A stretch of DNA of 64,000 bases from NCBI RefSeq assembly GCF_001742185.1, contig NZ_CP015750.1, forward strand, positions 2,666,001-2,730,000, given 5' to 3'. The position numbers and the translations under genes were made by a program. The notes under the pieces are model-generated. The model had not been told where the DNA came from. It worked only from the letters and a program-made list of their open reading frames with translations, and made no database searches. Origin of the DNA: Pectobacterium wasabiae CFBP 3304 (GTDB taxonomy: Bacteria; Pseudomonadota; Gammaproteobacteria; Enterobacterales; Enterobacteriaceae). How positions within the stretch are numbered: the first letter of the stretch is position 1; every line of letters begins with the position of its first letter. Below, piece after piece: positions 46,697 to 56,497 of this stretch.

Positions 46697-48366
46697 AGAA
46701 GATCGTGGTGCAGTTTGTCGATCTCTGCCGTCCCTTTTGGGGCGGCAAACGAAGTTGGCAGGCTTGGTTACTCCTGTTTGTTACTATCGGGATGGGCGGG
46801 ATGATCGTCTATCTCAACGTGTTGTTAAACGCGTGGAGTAAAACGTTTTATGATGCGCTAGGGGCATTCGACAGCGGTTTGTTGCTTTCCCTGATGAAAG
46901 AATATGGTATTTACATCCTGCTTTATATCGGGTCGATCGTGTATCAGGAATGGTTTACCAAACTGCTGATTATCCGCTGGCGCAGCGCGTTAACCGCAGA
47001 GCTGGTGGACAGTTGGCTGGCGAAGCGGGCATTTTATCGTATGTCGGTGGCGGGCAAGATTGATAACCCAGACCAGCGTATTGCCGAAGATATCAACCTG
47101 TTTGTCGACAAAGCCGTTAGCCTGGTCGTCGAGTTTTTGATCGTGACGGCACGCTTGTTTTCTTTTGTCGTTATCCTGTGGGGGTTATCGGGCGTTCAGC
47201 GCTTTACGTTGTTTGGTGAAGAGTGGGTAATCAAAGGTTATCTGGTTTGGATCGCTATTCTGTATACGCTGATCGGCAGTCTGATTACGCATGTGGTCGG
47301 GAAACGCCTGCACGATATTAATTACGATAAGCAAAAAGCGGAGGCAGATTTCCGCGCCGCGCTGCTGCGTAAGCATGATAATGCTGAGCAAATCGCGCTG
47401 TACGGCGGCGAAGCGCAAGAGAAACGTCATCTTCAGCGCCATTTCTCTGCCATTGTGTTGAACTGGGGACGTTTTATGAATGCCGAACGTAATCTGGGCT
47501 TTTTCACCACGGGTTATATGCGCGTGAGCCAGATTGTGCCGGTCTTTGCGGCGTTGCCTGCCTTCCTGAGTAAGACGGTCACTCTGGGCGGATTGATGCA
47601 GATCCGCGGGGCGTTTGCGCAGGTACACGGTGCGCTGAGCTGGTTTATCCATAAGTACAAGGAGTTTGTGATTCTGTCCGCCAGTATGGCGCGTCTGAGT
47701 CAGTTCAAAGAAGAAATCAGACGTCATCAGTCTGAACAGGCCGATGCGCCAGTAGGACAGGATTTACGCATTGAGCAACTCTCCTTTACTACGCCACAGG
47801 GCTCTCCGCTGTTGCAAAATGTGGATCTGAGTTGCGAAGCGGGTAGCTGGAGTAAATTTTCTGGCCGCAGCGGGTTGGGGAAATCCACGCTGCTGCGCAC
47901 GCTACATGGTTTATGGCCGTATTACGATGGCCGGTGGCAATCGCTCGAAGGGCGCAGCCTGCTGTTACCACAGCAAAGCTATTTAGGACAGGGCACGCTG
48001 GCGGAGATCCTCTGCTATCCCCATCCACCGCTGGCTGACAGCGAGATGTTGCGCCAGACGCTGGATAACGTCGGGCTGGGGGCGTGGCGCGATCGTTTAA
48101 GTGAGCAACTGAACTGGGATCGGGTGTTTTCCGGCGGCGAGAGACAACGTATCGCTTTTGCCCGTGCGCTGATTGCCAAACCCGATACGCTCTATCTGGA
48201 TGAAGCGACCAGTAATCTGGATCATGACTCTGCCAGACAGCTTCTGGCGCTGCTCAAGCTGGCGTTGCCGATGTGTACCGTGGTGGCGATTACGCACCAG
48301 ACAGAATTGGACGATCTGTTCCCACATCGTTATGACTTAACGGATTTCGCCTCGCCACGCAGTTGA
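46693..48366 (+). CDS. yddA: SbmA/BacA-type ABC transporter with fused ATPase, YddA/FusD-like
   Basis: 557 residues. About six membrane helices of the SbmA/BacA fold (1-320), then an ATPase domain with Walker A 'FSGRSGLGKSTLLRTL', signature 'FSGGERQRIAFARAL' and Walker B 'PDTLYLDEATSNLD'. Family members move peptides across the inner membrane; the E. coli homolog YddA and FusD are the inner-membrane step for fragments or emptied protein. GTG start overlaps the protease stop (GTGA) and AGAGG lies 7 nt before it. Confidence 0.9.
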   Translation: MKKIVVQFVDLCRPFWGGKRSWQAWLLLFVTIGMGGMIVYLNVLLNAWSKTFYDALGAFDSGLLLSLMKEYGIYILLYIGSIVYQEWFTKLLIIRWRSALTAELVDSWLAKRAFYRMSVAGKIDNPDQRIAEDINLFVDKAVSLVVEFLIVTARLFSFVVILWGLSGVQRFTLFGEEWVIKGYLVWIAILYTLIGSLITHVVGKRLHDINYDKQKAEADFRAALLRKHDNAEQIALYGGEAQEKRHLQRHFSAIVLNWGRFMNAERNLGFFTTGYMRVSQIVPVFAALPAFLSKTVTLGGLMQIRGAFAQVHGALSWFIHKYKEFVILSASMARLSQFKEEIRRHQSEQADAPVGQDLRIEQLSFTTPQGSPLLQNVDLSCEAGSWSKFSGRSGLGKSTLLRTLHGLWPYYDGRWQSLEGRSLLLPQQSYLGQGTLAEILCYPHPPLADSEMLRQTLDNVGLGAWRDRLSEQLNWDRVFSGGERQRIAFARALIAKPDTLYLDEATSNLDHDSARQLLALLKLALPMCTVVAITHQTELDDLFPHRYDLTDFASPRS

Positions 48367-48678
48367 TGTTGTCCGCAGGCTTTCCGGTTCTCGGAGGGCC
48401 TGCGGTTCTGGTAGGTTTCTTTTCGTATGCCCCCTATAATCTTCCGCAGGATTATCTAATACCGATCGTTTAAGGCTCAAGCTCACGTGGCGACCACGGT
48501 GCGAGGCATCCCTGCGGGAGCCTCATCCTCGTGTTTCCCCTCAATACACGATTAGGTAAATGCCAGACATCAGCGTCATTTTGTCTTTTACGGCACTTTT
48601 CGTCGCTCGCAGACTCCAACTCCCATCTTGCCAGAGGGGCTGATGACGGAAGCCGTTCAATTTTGAGGAGTACACACT
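48367..48678. other. Intergenic region yddA-yfeY
   Basis: 312 bp without a gene. It contains a bulged hairpin at 48503-48524 (GAGGC-a-TCCC-tgc-GGGA-GCCTC) that could be a terminator remnant or part of a transcript. No promoter was assigned with confidence. Confidence 0.45.
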
Positions 48679-49296
48679 ATGAATTTTCGCTCGCGCTCTT
48701 TGCGGTTACCGCTCGTGTTGGGTTTACCGCTACTGCTGGCCGGATGCAGCACGCTGTCCAATTTTTCCTGGTCCAGCCTATCGCCGTTTAACTGGTTCGG
48801 TAGTTCGCTGCAAATTACGGATGCGGGCGTCGGTGGTATTAATGCGGGTACGCCGTTATCTGAAGGCGCATTACAGAATGCGCTGGATGGCAATTATCAA
48901 CTGCGTAGCGGAATGGGAACCTCCAATGGTCAACTGGTCGCGTTTTATCAGGCGCTGGATGGCAAAGAGGTGAAGATGATCATCAGCGGCCAGCCGAAGG
49001 GCAGCGTGCGCAAAGTTGAGGTCATGGACCCGACGATTGGCAGTGCAGGTGGCGTGAAAATCGGTGATGCCTTTAGCAACACTTACAATAAAGCCTTTGA
49101 GTCTTGTCAGTTGGGACAAGGTGATGATGCGCAGGGCGTTGAATGTGCCGCGCCACAGAGCGCGCATATCAGCTACGTTTATTCCGGCGAGTGGAGCGGT
49201 CCAGAAGGCTTGATGCCGCCCGACGATATCCTGAAAAGCTGGAAAGTGAGCAAAATTGTGTGGCATGCGCAGGCGCGTAACACATCCGTTCTATAA
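48679..49296 (+). CDS. yfeY: Lipoprotein YfeY (DUF1131)
   Basis: 205 residues with a signal peptide and lipobox 'LLLAGCSTL'. The mature part has 'NWFGSSLQITDAGVGGI', 'YQLRSGMGTSNGQLVAFY' and the strongly conserved 'GEWSGPEGLMPPDDILKSWK'. In E. coli YfeY is a sigma-E-controlled envelope lipoprotein of unknown function. It is followed by yfeX, preserving the E. coli order. Confidence 0.9.
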   Translation: MNFRSRSLRLPLVLGLPLLLAGCSTLSNFSWSSLSPFNWFGSSLQITDAGVGGINAGTPLSEGALQNALDGNYQLRSGMGTSNGQLVAFYQALDGKEVKMIISGQPKGSVRKVEVMDPTIGSAGGVKIGDAFSNTYNKAFESCQLGQGDDAQGVECAAPQSAHISYVYSGEWSGPEGLMPPDDILKSWKVSKIVWHAQARNTSVL

Positions 49297-49466
49297 AGGG
49301 ACGTCTTGGCGTTAATGGACTAATTTGTCTTCACGCAAGGTAAAAGTCAGGCGGCTTCCGGTATGATACCTGTGCCGCCTGATCTTTTTTCGGCCGCCGT
49401 ATTTGCTGTAACCATGGTAGTAAACCATAACAACAAAAGAAAAAACTGACGCTTGAGGAAGCAGAA

Positions 49467-50366
49467 ATGACACCAATTCAAAGCGGTATTTTATTGGAAC
49501 ACCGCCGTTTTGCCATTTTTATGGAAGCGATGATTCAGGGAGAGTTTGATGCTATCCGGCAGGGATGCAAAAAATTCTGTCAGACATTACAAGATTTACA
49601 GCAGCAGTATCCCGATGCTGGGTTAGGTGCGGTGCTGGCATTTGGTAACGATGTTTGGCGCGATCTGGACTGCAACCACAGCGCGACGGAGCTGAAATCG
49701 TTTACGCCGTTGGGTAAAGGGCTTGCCCCGGCAACACAGCGCGATCTGTTGATCCACATCCAATCGCTTCGCCATGATGTTAACTTCACGCTGGCACAGG
49801 CGGCGCTGGCCGCGTTTGGTAGCGCGATTCGCATCGAAGAAGAAACACACGGTTTCCGCTGGGTGGAAGATCGTGATTTAAGTGGCTTTATCGATGGTAC
49901 GGAAAACCCACAGGGTGAAGCTCGGCACGCCGTGGCAATTATCTCTGAAGACCAGCCGGATGCAGGCGGTAGCTACGTGTTTACCCAACGCTGGGAACAC
50001 AATTTGAAGCAGTTGCAGCGTTTTAGCGTGGAACAACAGGAACAGATGATCGGGCGCACGAAGCAGGATAACGAAGAGCTGTCTTCCGATGAGCGCCCTG
50101 TGACCTCGCATCTCAGCCGCGTGGATTTAAAGGAAGACGGCAAAGGGCTGAAAATTCTGCGCCAGAGCCTGCCTTATGGCACCGCCAGCGGGAAGAACGG
50201 GCTTTACTTCGTTGCCTACTGCGCGCGTCTGCACAACATCGAGCAACAGTTGTTGAGTATGTTCGGCGATCGTGACGGCAAACGTGATGATATGCTGCGC
50301 TTTACGCGGGCCGTCAGCGGCAGCTACTTCTTTGCGCCGTCTTTGGCGAAGCTTTTGTCGCTGTAA
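49467..50366 (+). CDS. yfeX: Dye-decolorising heme peroxidase YfeX
   Basis: 299 residues of DyP peroxidase. Signature '[12 protein letters not shown]' with the catalytic Asp and the heme-site Arg/His region ('[16 protein letters not shown]', '[18 protein letters not shown]'). YfeX is a cytoplasmic heme peroxidase, sometimes proposed to release iron from heme; that proposal is debated. A GAGG-type site precedes the ATG. A clear terminator follows. Confidence 0.93.
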   Translation: MTPIQSGILLEHRRFAIFMEAMIQGEFDAIRQGCKKFCQTLQDLQQQYPDAGLGAVLAFGNDVWRDLDCNHSATELKSFTPLGKGLAPATQRDLLIHIQSLRHDVNFTLAQAALAAFGSAIRIEEETHGFRWVEDRDLSGFIDGTENPQGEARHAVAIISEDQPDAGGSYVFTQRWEHNLKQLQRFSVEQQEQMIGRTKQDNEELSSDERPVTSHLSRVDLKEDGKGLKILRQSLPYGTASGKNGLYFVAYCARLHNIEQQLLSMFGDRDGKRDDMLRFTRAVSGSYFFAPSLAKLLSL

Positions 50367-50384
50367 GATCTGACGCATTTTCCT

Positions 50385-50416
50385 GATGCCTGTGTTTGTG
50401 CAGGCATCGGTTTTTT
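50385..50416 (+). terminator. yfeX terminator
   Basis: GATGCCTG (50385-50392) / CAGGCATC (50401-50408) followed by GGTTTTTT. Confidence 0.85.
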
Positions 50417-50582
50417 CTGCTTCTTTTCATCGGCTACATTGCCGCGCTTTCTTCTCCTCTCTCTCCTCCTTTTTCCCTGTTATCTCTCGCTGTGACGTTA
50501 TGCCCTTTAGCGCTTAAAAACTCCGAAATATTATATATAAAGGTTATATGTTAACCAGCACTTCCCCTACACTGATTTGCGC

Positions 50583-50779
50583 TATGCCCGTCATACTTCA
50601 AGCTGCTTGTGCGTTGGCCGCCCTTACTCACCCCAGTCACTTACCTGAGTAAGCTCCTGGGGATTCGCTCGGTTGCCGCGTTACAAGGCCATAAATGAGC
50701 CTTGCCCTAAAGGGTCAACGCAGAGCGTTGTTCAAAACGTTAACGTTTTGTCACGCAACTCGAATTATTTAGGGTATAT
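50583..50779. repeat. Full copy (about 197 bp) of a dispersed inverted-repeat element
   Basis: The ends TATGCCCGTCATACTTCAAG...GC and GC...TCGAATTATTTAGGGTATA form imperfect 24-bp terminal inverted repeats. Inside are a hairpin CCCCAG...CTTAC/GTAAG...CTGGGG (50631-50662), an inverted repeat CAACGC/GCGTTG (50716-50730), and a perfect 18-bp palindrome (50733-50750). No reading frame. Non-coding, miniature-transposon-like; partial copies occur at four other gaps of the window. It fills most of the 484-bp yfeX-cysP gap. Confidence 0.75.
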
Positions 50780-50850
50780 ACAAAAACGGCTATGAAACGG
50801 CCCCGATAACAAAGCCTACCGAATAGGCTCTAACTCTGGCAGGACATAAG

Positions 50851-51879
50851 ATGAATCAAGTACAGGTGAAAGGCTGGCTGGTGAAAGGTTCTCTGGCGCT
50901 GTCATTGCTGCTGGGCGGGCAGAGTGCTGTCTCCGCTACCGAGCTGTTGAACAGCTCTTATGATGTGTCTCGTGAGCTATTTGTGGCGCTCAATCCCGGC
51001 TTTGAAAAGCAGTGGTTGTCGCAGTATCCCAACGACCCGCTAACAATCAAACAATCACATGCGGGTTCATCTAAACAGGCGTTGGCTATCCTGCAAGGGT
51101 TGAAGGCCGATGTGGTGACCTACAATCAGGTGACGGACGTCCAGATCCTCCACGATCGTGGGCAACTGATTCCCGCTGATTGGCAGGCACGTTTACCGAA
51201 TAACAGCTCTCCGTTCTATTCCACCATGGCTTTTCTGGTTCGCAAAGGTAACCCAAAAGGGATTCACGATTGGAACGATCTGGTACGTGATGACGTAAAA
51301 CTGATTTTCCCGAACCCGAAAACCTCCGGCAATGCCCGTTATACCTACCTTGCAGCCTGGGGCGCGACCAGTAAAGCTAACGGCGGCGATGACGCCAAAA
51401 CTCGCGCATGGATAACGCGTTTCCTCGCGAATGTCGCGGTATTTGATACCGGCGGTCGTGGTGCAACCACCACGTTTGTGGATCGCCAACTGGGCGATGT
51501 GTTGATCAGTTTTGAATCTGAGGTGAATAACATTCGTAACCAGTACGGTGCCGAGAACTACGAAGTGATCGTTCCGAAGGTCAACGTACTGGCGGAATTC
51601 CCCGTGGCGTGGATCGATAAGAATGTCGAGAAGAATGGCACGGAGCAGGCGGCAAAAGCCTATCTGAATTATCTCTATAGTCCAGAAGCACAAAAGGTGA
51701 TCACCGATTTTTACTACCGTGTGAATAACCCCGAACTGGCGCAAACGCTAAAATCTCGCTTCCCAGAAACCACACTGTTTCGAGTTGAAGATCAGTTTGG
51801 CTCGTGGCCACAGGTGATGAAAACCCACTTCGACACCGGTGGTGAACTGGATAAACTGCTGGCGGCTGGTCGTCAGTAA
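50851..51879 (+). CDS. cysP: Thiosulfate/sulfate-binding protein CysP
   Basis: 342 residues with a signal peptide (about 1-29, 'SAVSA'). Mature protein has the family's '[20 protein letters not shown]', '[13 protein letters not shown]' and sulfate-site '[12 protein letters not shown]'. The periplasmic binding component for sulfate and thiosulfate. First gene of a cysP-T-W set with 1-bp overlap to cysT. Confidence 0.92.
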   Translation: MNQVQVKGWLVKGSLALSLLLGGQSAVSATELLNSSYDVSRELFVALNPGFEKQWLSQYPNDPLTIKQSHAGSSKQALAILQGLKADVVTYNQVTDVQILHDRGQLIPADWQARLPNNSSPFYSTMAFLVRKGNPKGIHDWNDLVRDDVKLIFPNPKTSGNARYTYLAAWGATSKANGGDDAKTRAWITRFLANVAVFDTGGRGATTTFVDRQLGDVLISFESEVNNIRNQYGAENYEVIVPKVNVLAEFPVAWIDKNVEKNGTEQAAKAYLNYLYSPEAQKVITDFYYRVNNPELAQTLKSRFPETTLFRVEDQFGSWPQVMKTHFDTGGELDKLLAAGRQ

Positions 51880-52712
51880 TGTCTTTGGGTTCGGGTAAGC
51901 GGGTGCTGCCGGGATTCGCGCTGAGTCTGGGCAGCAGCCTGCTGTTTGTCTGTCTGATTCTGCTGCTGCCCTTAAGTGCGCTGGTGATGCAACTCTCAGA
52001 AATGAGTCTGGCGCAGTACTGGGCGGTGATATCTAATCCGCAGGTGGTGGCGGCCTACAAAGTAACGCTCTTGGCTGCGGGGCTGGCGACGGTCTTTAAT
52101 GCAGGATTCGGCCTGTTAATGGCGTGGATTCTGACACGCTATCGTTTTCCCGGTCGTGCCTTTCTGGATGGATTGATGGATTTACCCTTCGCTCTGCCCA
52201 CCGCCGTCGCGGGGCTGACGCTGGCCGCGCTGTTTTCAACGACCGGCTGGTACGGTGCATGGCTGGCAGAATACGGCATTAAGGTGTCCTATACCTGGCT
52301 GGGTATCACGGTTGCGATGGCGTTCACCAGCATTCCTTTTGTGGTGCGTACCGTGCAACCGGTGTTGGAAGATCTGGGGCCAGAATATGAAGAGGCGGCG
52401 CAAACGCTGGGGGCGAATCGCTGGCAGTGTTTTCGTTACGTCATTTTACCAGAGTTAACGCCAGCGCTATTAACCGGCACCGCGCTGTCGTTTGCCCGCA
52501 GTCTGGGTGAGTTTGGCGCGGTTATCTTTATTGCAGGGAATATCGCCTGGCAAACAGAGGTCGTTTCGCTGATGATTTTTATCCGCTTGCAGGAGTTTGA
52601 TTTCCCTGCTGCCAGCGCGATTGCCTCTGTCGTGTTAGCCGCGTCCTTATTGATACTGTTTGCTGTCAACGTGCTGCAAAGCCGTTTTGGTCAACGGACT
52701 CGGAGCGTGTAA
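51879..52712 (+). CDS. cysT: Sulfate/thiosulfate ABC permease CysT (CysU)
   Basis: 277 residues, six helices. The permease EAA loop is visible in 'EYEEAAQTLGANRWQCFRYVILP'-type sequence (pieces 'EEAAQTLGANRWQCF', 'SFARSLGEFGAVIF'). Inner-membrane half of the sulfate importer. Its stop overlaps the start of cysW (ATG at 52712, 1-nt overlap). Confidence 0.92.
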   Translation: MSLGSGKRVLPGFALSLGSSLLFVCLILLLPLSALVMQLSEMSLAQYWAVISNPQVVAAYKVTLLAAGLATVFNAGFGLLMAWILTRYRFPGRAFLDGLMDLPFALPTAVAGLTLAALFSTTGWYGAWLAEYGIKVSYTWLGITVAMAFTSIPFVVRTVQPVLEDLGPEYEEAAQTLGANRWQCFRYVILPELTPALLTGTALSFARSLGEFGAVIFIAGNIAWQTEVVSLMIFIRLQEFDFPAASAIASVVLAASLLILFAVNVLQSRFGQRTRSV

Positions 52713-53578
52713 TGGCAGAGATTCCTACTGTGACGCCGCGGCGTCAATCTCAGCCTGTTCGGCAGGCGCGCAACTGGGCGAGAACCGCGCTGATTGCGCT
52801 GGGCGTGATATTATCGCTCATCATGTTGGTCATCCCCTTGGTGTCAATTTTTGCCGCTGCGCTGGCGCATGGGCTGGGAGGCGTCTGGCGTAATCTGAGC
52901 GATCCCGACATGCTGCATGCGATTGGCCTCACGCTGCTGGTGGTCGCGATTGTTGTACCAGTGAATCTGGTCTTTGGCACGCTGCTCGCGTGGTTGGTTA
53001 CACGCTTTCAGTTTCCGGGGCGACAACTCTTGCTTACGCTGATCGACATTCCTTTTGCTGTCTCACCAGTGGTCGCCGGTTTGCTGTACCTACTCTTTTA
53101 CAACACTAATGGCCCGGTTGGCGGCTGGCTGGATGAGCAGGGGCTACAGTTGATGTTTGCCTGGCCAGGTATTGCGCTGGTGACAATATTTGTGACCTGC
53201 CCGTTTATGGTCAGGGAGTTGGTTCCGGTGATGATGAGTCAGGGCAGCCAAGAGGAAGAGGCTGCTGTACTACTCGGCGCATCAGGTTGGCAGGTGTTCT
53301 ATCAGGTGACGCTACCGAATATCCGCTGGGCGCTGCTCTATGGCGTCGTGTTGACCAATGCCCGTGCGATTGGCGAGTTTGGCGCGGTATCCGTCGTATC
53401 GGGCTCGATTCGTGGCGAAACTTACACGTTGCCGCTACAGGTTGAATTACTGCATCAGGATTATAACAGCGTGGGCGCGTTTACCGCGGCGGCGCTGCTA
53501 ACCGTGATGGCGATACTGACGCTGTTTATCAAAAGCGCTATTCAGTGGCGTGTAAAACGGCAAATGAATAAACACTAA
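52712..53578 (+). CDS. cysW: Sulfate/thiosulfate ABC permease CysW
   Basis: 288 residues, six helices, EAA loop 'EEEAAVLLGASGWQVFYQV' and 'NARAIGEFGAVSVVSG'. The second permease half. In E. coli the ATPase gene cysA follows directly; here a terminator and cysM follow and cysA is absent from the window. Confidence 0.92.
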   Translation: MAEIPTVTPRRQSQPVRQARNWARTALIALGVILSLIMLVIPLVSIFAAALAHGLGGVWRNLSDPDMLHAIGLTLLVVAIVVPVNLVFGTLLAWLVTRFQFPGRQLLLTLIDIPFAVSPVVAGLLYLLFYNTNGPVGGWLDEQGLQLMFAWPGIALVTIFVTCPFMVRELVPVMMSQGSQEEEAAVLLGASGWQVFYQVTLPNIRWALLYGVVLTNARAIGEFGAVSVVSGSIRGETYTLPLQVELLHQDYNSVGAFTAAALLTVMAILTLFIKSAIQWRVKRQMNKH

Positions 53579-53588
53579 CTTTTATCTC

Positions 53589-53615
53589 ACTCACGCAGCA
53601 GGCGTGAGTTTTTTT
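53589..53615 (+). terminator. Terminator between cysW and cysM
   Basis: ACTCACGC (53589-53596) / GCGTGAGT (53602-53609) with a 5-nt loop and seven T residues, 11 bp after the cysW stop and directly before the cysM ribosome-binding site. Confidence 0.85.
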
Positions 53616-53627
53616 AGGACTCAATTT

Positions 53628-54509
53628 GTGACGACGCTTGAGCAGTGTATTGGCAATACCCCACTGGTGAAATTGCAGCGTGTGACGCAGGGGTTAAACA
53701 GCGAAATCTGGCTGAAATTGGAAGGGAATAATCCCGCTGGATCGGTAAAAGATCGTGCTGCGCTTTCTATGATCCAGCAGGCAGAAGATCGCGGGGATAT
53801 CGTTCCCGGCGACAGGCTGATCGAAGCGACCAGTGGGAACACCGGTATTGCGCTGGCGATGATCGCGGCGGTAAAAGGCTATCGACTACGCCTGTTGATG
53901 CCGGACAATATGAGCTATGAACGCCAGACCGCGATGCGTGCCTACGGTGCGGAGCTGGTGTTGGTCAACCGCAAACTAGGGATGGAAGGCGCACGGGATC
54001 GGGCGAAACAGATGGTGCTGGCGGGGGAAGGGAAAACGCTCGATCAGTTCAATAATCCAGACAATTCGCTGGCGCACTTTCTCACGACGGGTCCAGAAAT
54101 CTGGCAACAGACGGCGGGGAAGCTGACCCATTTTATTTCCAGCATGGGGACAACCGGTACGATCTCTGGCGTCAGCCGTTATCTGAAGCAGCAGAATCCG
54201 GCAATTTGTACGGTTGGGCTACAGCCTGCGGAAGGGAGCCACATTCCCGGCATTCGGCGCTGGACGCCGGACTACATGCCGGGCATCTTTCGCGCCGATC
54301 TGGTCGATCGTATTTTGGATATGACACAGGTGGAAGCCGAAAATACGCTGCGGCAGTTGGCGCGTCAGGAAGGCATCTTTTGCGGCGTCAGTTCCGGTGG
54401 AGCGGTGGCTGGCGCACTGCGGCTTGCGGCGGAAAACCCCGGTAGCGTGATTGTGGCGATCGCCTGCGATCGCGGCGATCGGTATCTGTCTACCGGGGTA
54501 TTTGATTAA
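53628..54509 (+). CDS. cysM: Cysteine synthase B (O-acetylserine sulfhydrylase B)
   Basis: 293 residues from the GTG at 53628 (AGGA eight nt upstream), giving the family start 'VTTLEQCIGNTPLVKLQRV'. PLP lysine in 'NPAGSVKDRAALSMI', phosphate loop '[13 protein letters not shown]'. CysM can use thiosulfate as well as sulfide with O-acetylserine, fitting its place after a thiosulfate importer. It is slightly shorter at the C-terminus than E. coli CysM. A partial repeat copy follows. Confidence 0.93.
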   Translation: MTTLEQCIGNTPLVKLQRVTQGLNSEIWLKLEGNNPAGSVKDRAALSMIQQAEDRGDIVPGDRLIEATSGNTGIALAMIAAVKGYRLRLLMPDNMSYERQTAMRAYGAELVLVNRKLGMEGARDRAKQMVLAGEGKTLDQFNNPDNSLAHFLTTGPEIWQQTAGKLTHFISSMGTTGTISGVSRYLKQQNPAICTVGLQPAEGSHIPGIRRWTPDYMPGIFRADLVDRILDMTQVEAENTLRQLARQEGIFCGVSSGGAVAGALRLAAENPGSVIVAIACDRGDRYLSTGVFD

Positions 54510-54510
54510 C

Positions 54511-54544
54511 CTACTCGTCGTACTTCAAGTTGCATGTGCGTTGA
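54511..54544. repeat. Truncated left end of the dispersed repeat
   Basis: CTCGTCGTACTTCAAGTTGC followed by ATGTGCGTTGAC matches the left end of the element at 50583; the rest is missing. It lies between the convergent cysM and macB. Confidence 0.6.
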
Positions 54545-56494
54545 CTATTCCCGTTCCAGCGCGTGAATCGGTTCCATCCGTGCCGCGCGACGGGCGGGGA
54601 AGAAGCCAAAGATAATGCCGATCAGGCTGGAGCACAGGAACGCGGCAATAATCGAGGCGCTGGAATAGATCATCGCGAAATTGCTGCTGAATTGTGCGAA
54701 CAGCACGCCGATAGCTAGCGACAGCCCCACGCCGATTATGCCGCCGAACAGACAAACCAGCACCGCTTCGATAAGAAACTGCTGCATGATGTCGCTGGTG
54801 CGTGCGCCAACCGCCATGCGAACGCCGATCTCTCGGGTTCGTTCAGTGACAGACACCAACATGATGTTCATCACGCCGATACCGCCGACCAGCAGCGAAA
54901 TCAGGGCGATCATCGACACCAGCAGTGCGAGTGTGGTGGTGGTTTTCTCGATCATCTGGCGGATGTTGTCGGTGTTCATGATAAAGAAGTCTTTCGTACC
55001 GTGCCGCTGCGTCAGCAGCGTGGTGATGTTCTTCTCGGCGATGTTCATATCAATATTGTCTTTTACCCGCACCGTGATGCTTCTCAGGTAGGACTGCCCG
55101 ACCATGCGCTTCATCACCGTGGTGTATGGCACCCAAACGTTCAGATTTTCATCGCTGCCGAAGCCGCCCTGATTCTTGCTGACGACACCGATAATCCGCA
55201 CGGGTAGTGAGCCCAGCAAAATCACTTGCCCAATGGGGTCCTCGCCGTGGGGAAACAGCTTATCGCGCGTATTTTTGTCAATCACCGCATCCTGCGTCAG
55301 TTGATCGACGCTGCTGCGCGGGAAAAGCACGCCGCGATCCAACGTGTAGCCGCGCACGGTGAAGAACTGTTCGCCAACCCCAGAAACGCTAGCGGAAACG
55401 GCAATGTTGCCGTAGCGCATGGTGACGCTGGTGGAGATTGAGGGCGTGACGCTATGCACGTAGGGCTGCTGTGTCAGTGGTTGAATATCGCTGGCGCGCA
55501 GCGTCTGGATCGCGCTGGCATCCATGTCGCCAAAGCCTTTGCCGGGAAAAATTTCCAGCGTGCTTGTGCCCATCGAGTTGATATCGGCCAGCACCTGCTC
55601 CTGCGAACCTTTTCCCAGTGCGACTACCGAGACGACCGACGCGATGCCGATGATAATCCCTAACATGGTCAGGAAGGTGCGCATCCGCTGTGCATTCATC
55701 GCCAGTAGCGCCATTTTAAAGGCATCAATAAAGCGATCTTTGAACTGATTCAGAGCCGAGGTGGTAGGCGACGCGGTTTTAGGTAACGGCGCGGTGGCTT
55801 CTTCGGGACGCGTTTGCCGATCGGCAATCACTTCACCATCGCGCAGTTCGATGATGCGCTGCGCGTGTTCGGCGATCGTCATATCGTGCGTGACGATCAC
55901 AACGGTGTTGCCCTGTTTATGCAGGTCGCGAAGTATGCCCAGGACTTCGTTGCCGCTGTGGGTGTCCAGCGCCCCGGTCGGTTCATCCGCCAGAATGATA
56001 CCGCCAGCATTCATCAGCGCCCGCGCGATACTCACGCGCTGCTGTTGGCCACCGGAAAGCTGGCTGGGTCGATAGTGAAGGCGATTTTCCAACCCCAGTC
56101 TGCTTAGCAGATCTGCTGCCCGCTGACGGCGCGCCAGCCGACTCTTCCCGGCATAAATCGCAGGGACTTCAACATTCCCGAGCGCCGTCAGGTCACCAAG
56201 CAGGTGATAGCGTTGGAAAATAAAGCCAAAATGCTCGCGGCGCAGTTCGGCCAACTGATCGTTATCCAGTTCGCCAACGGCGCGCCCTGCCACCTGATAG
56301 TCACCGGCGGACGGCTTATCCAGGCAGCCGAGAATATTCATCAGCGTGGATTTTCCCGAGCCTGATGCACCGACAATCGCCACCATTTCTCCCTGGTTGA
56401 TGGTCAGATTAATATCTTTAAGAACGGTAACGTCCTGTTCACCGTTGGAAAAACGGCGGGTGATACCAGTCAGTTTAAGCAAAGATGTGGACAT
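54545..56494 (-). CDS. macB: MacB, macrolide/peptide exporter ATPase-permease
   Basis: 649 residues, MacB length. N-terminal ATPase with Walker A '[15 protein letters not shown]', signature '[15 protein letters not shown]' and Walker B '[12 protein letters not shown]'. Then one helix, a large periplasmic domain (about 300-520) and three C-terminal helices. With MacA and TolC it forms a tripartite pump that expels macrolides, enterotoxin-like peptides or siderophores from the periplasm. It starts 3 bp after the macA stop. Confidence 0.94.
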   Translation of the reverse strand: MSTSLLKLTGITRRFSNGEQDVTVLKDINLTINQGEMVAIVGASGSGKSTLMNILGCLDKPSAGDYQVAGRAVGELDNDQLAELRREHFGFIFQRYHLLGDLTALGNVEVPAIYAGKSRLARRQRAADLLSRLGLENRLHYRPSQLSGGQQQRVSIARALMNAGGIILADEPTGALDTHSGNEVLGILRDLHKQGNTVVIVTHDMTIAEHAQRIIELRDGEVIADRQTRPEEATAPLPKTASPTTSALNQFKDRFIDAFKMALLAMNAQRMRTFLTMLGIIIGIASVVSVVALGKGSQEQVLADINSMGTSTLEIFPGKGFGDMDASAIQTLRASDIQPLTQQPYVHSVTPSISTSVTMRYGNIAVSASVSGVGEQFFTVRGYTLDRGVLFPRSSVDQLTQDAVIDKNTRDKLFPHGEDPIGQVILLGSLPVRIIGVVSKNQGGFGSDENLNVWVPYTTVMKRMVGQSYLRSITVRVKDNIDMNIAEKNITTLLTQRHGTKDFFIMNTDNIRQMIEKTTTTLALLVSMIALISLLVGGIGVMNIMLVSVTERTREIGVRMAVGARTSDIMQQFLIEAVLVCLFGGIIGVGLSLAIGVLFAQFSSNFAMIYSSASIIAAFLCSSLIGIIFGFFPARRAARMEPIHALERE

Positions 56495-56497
56495 GCG

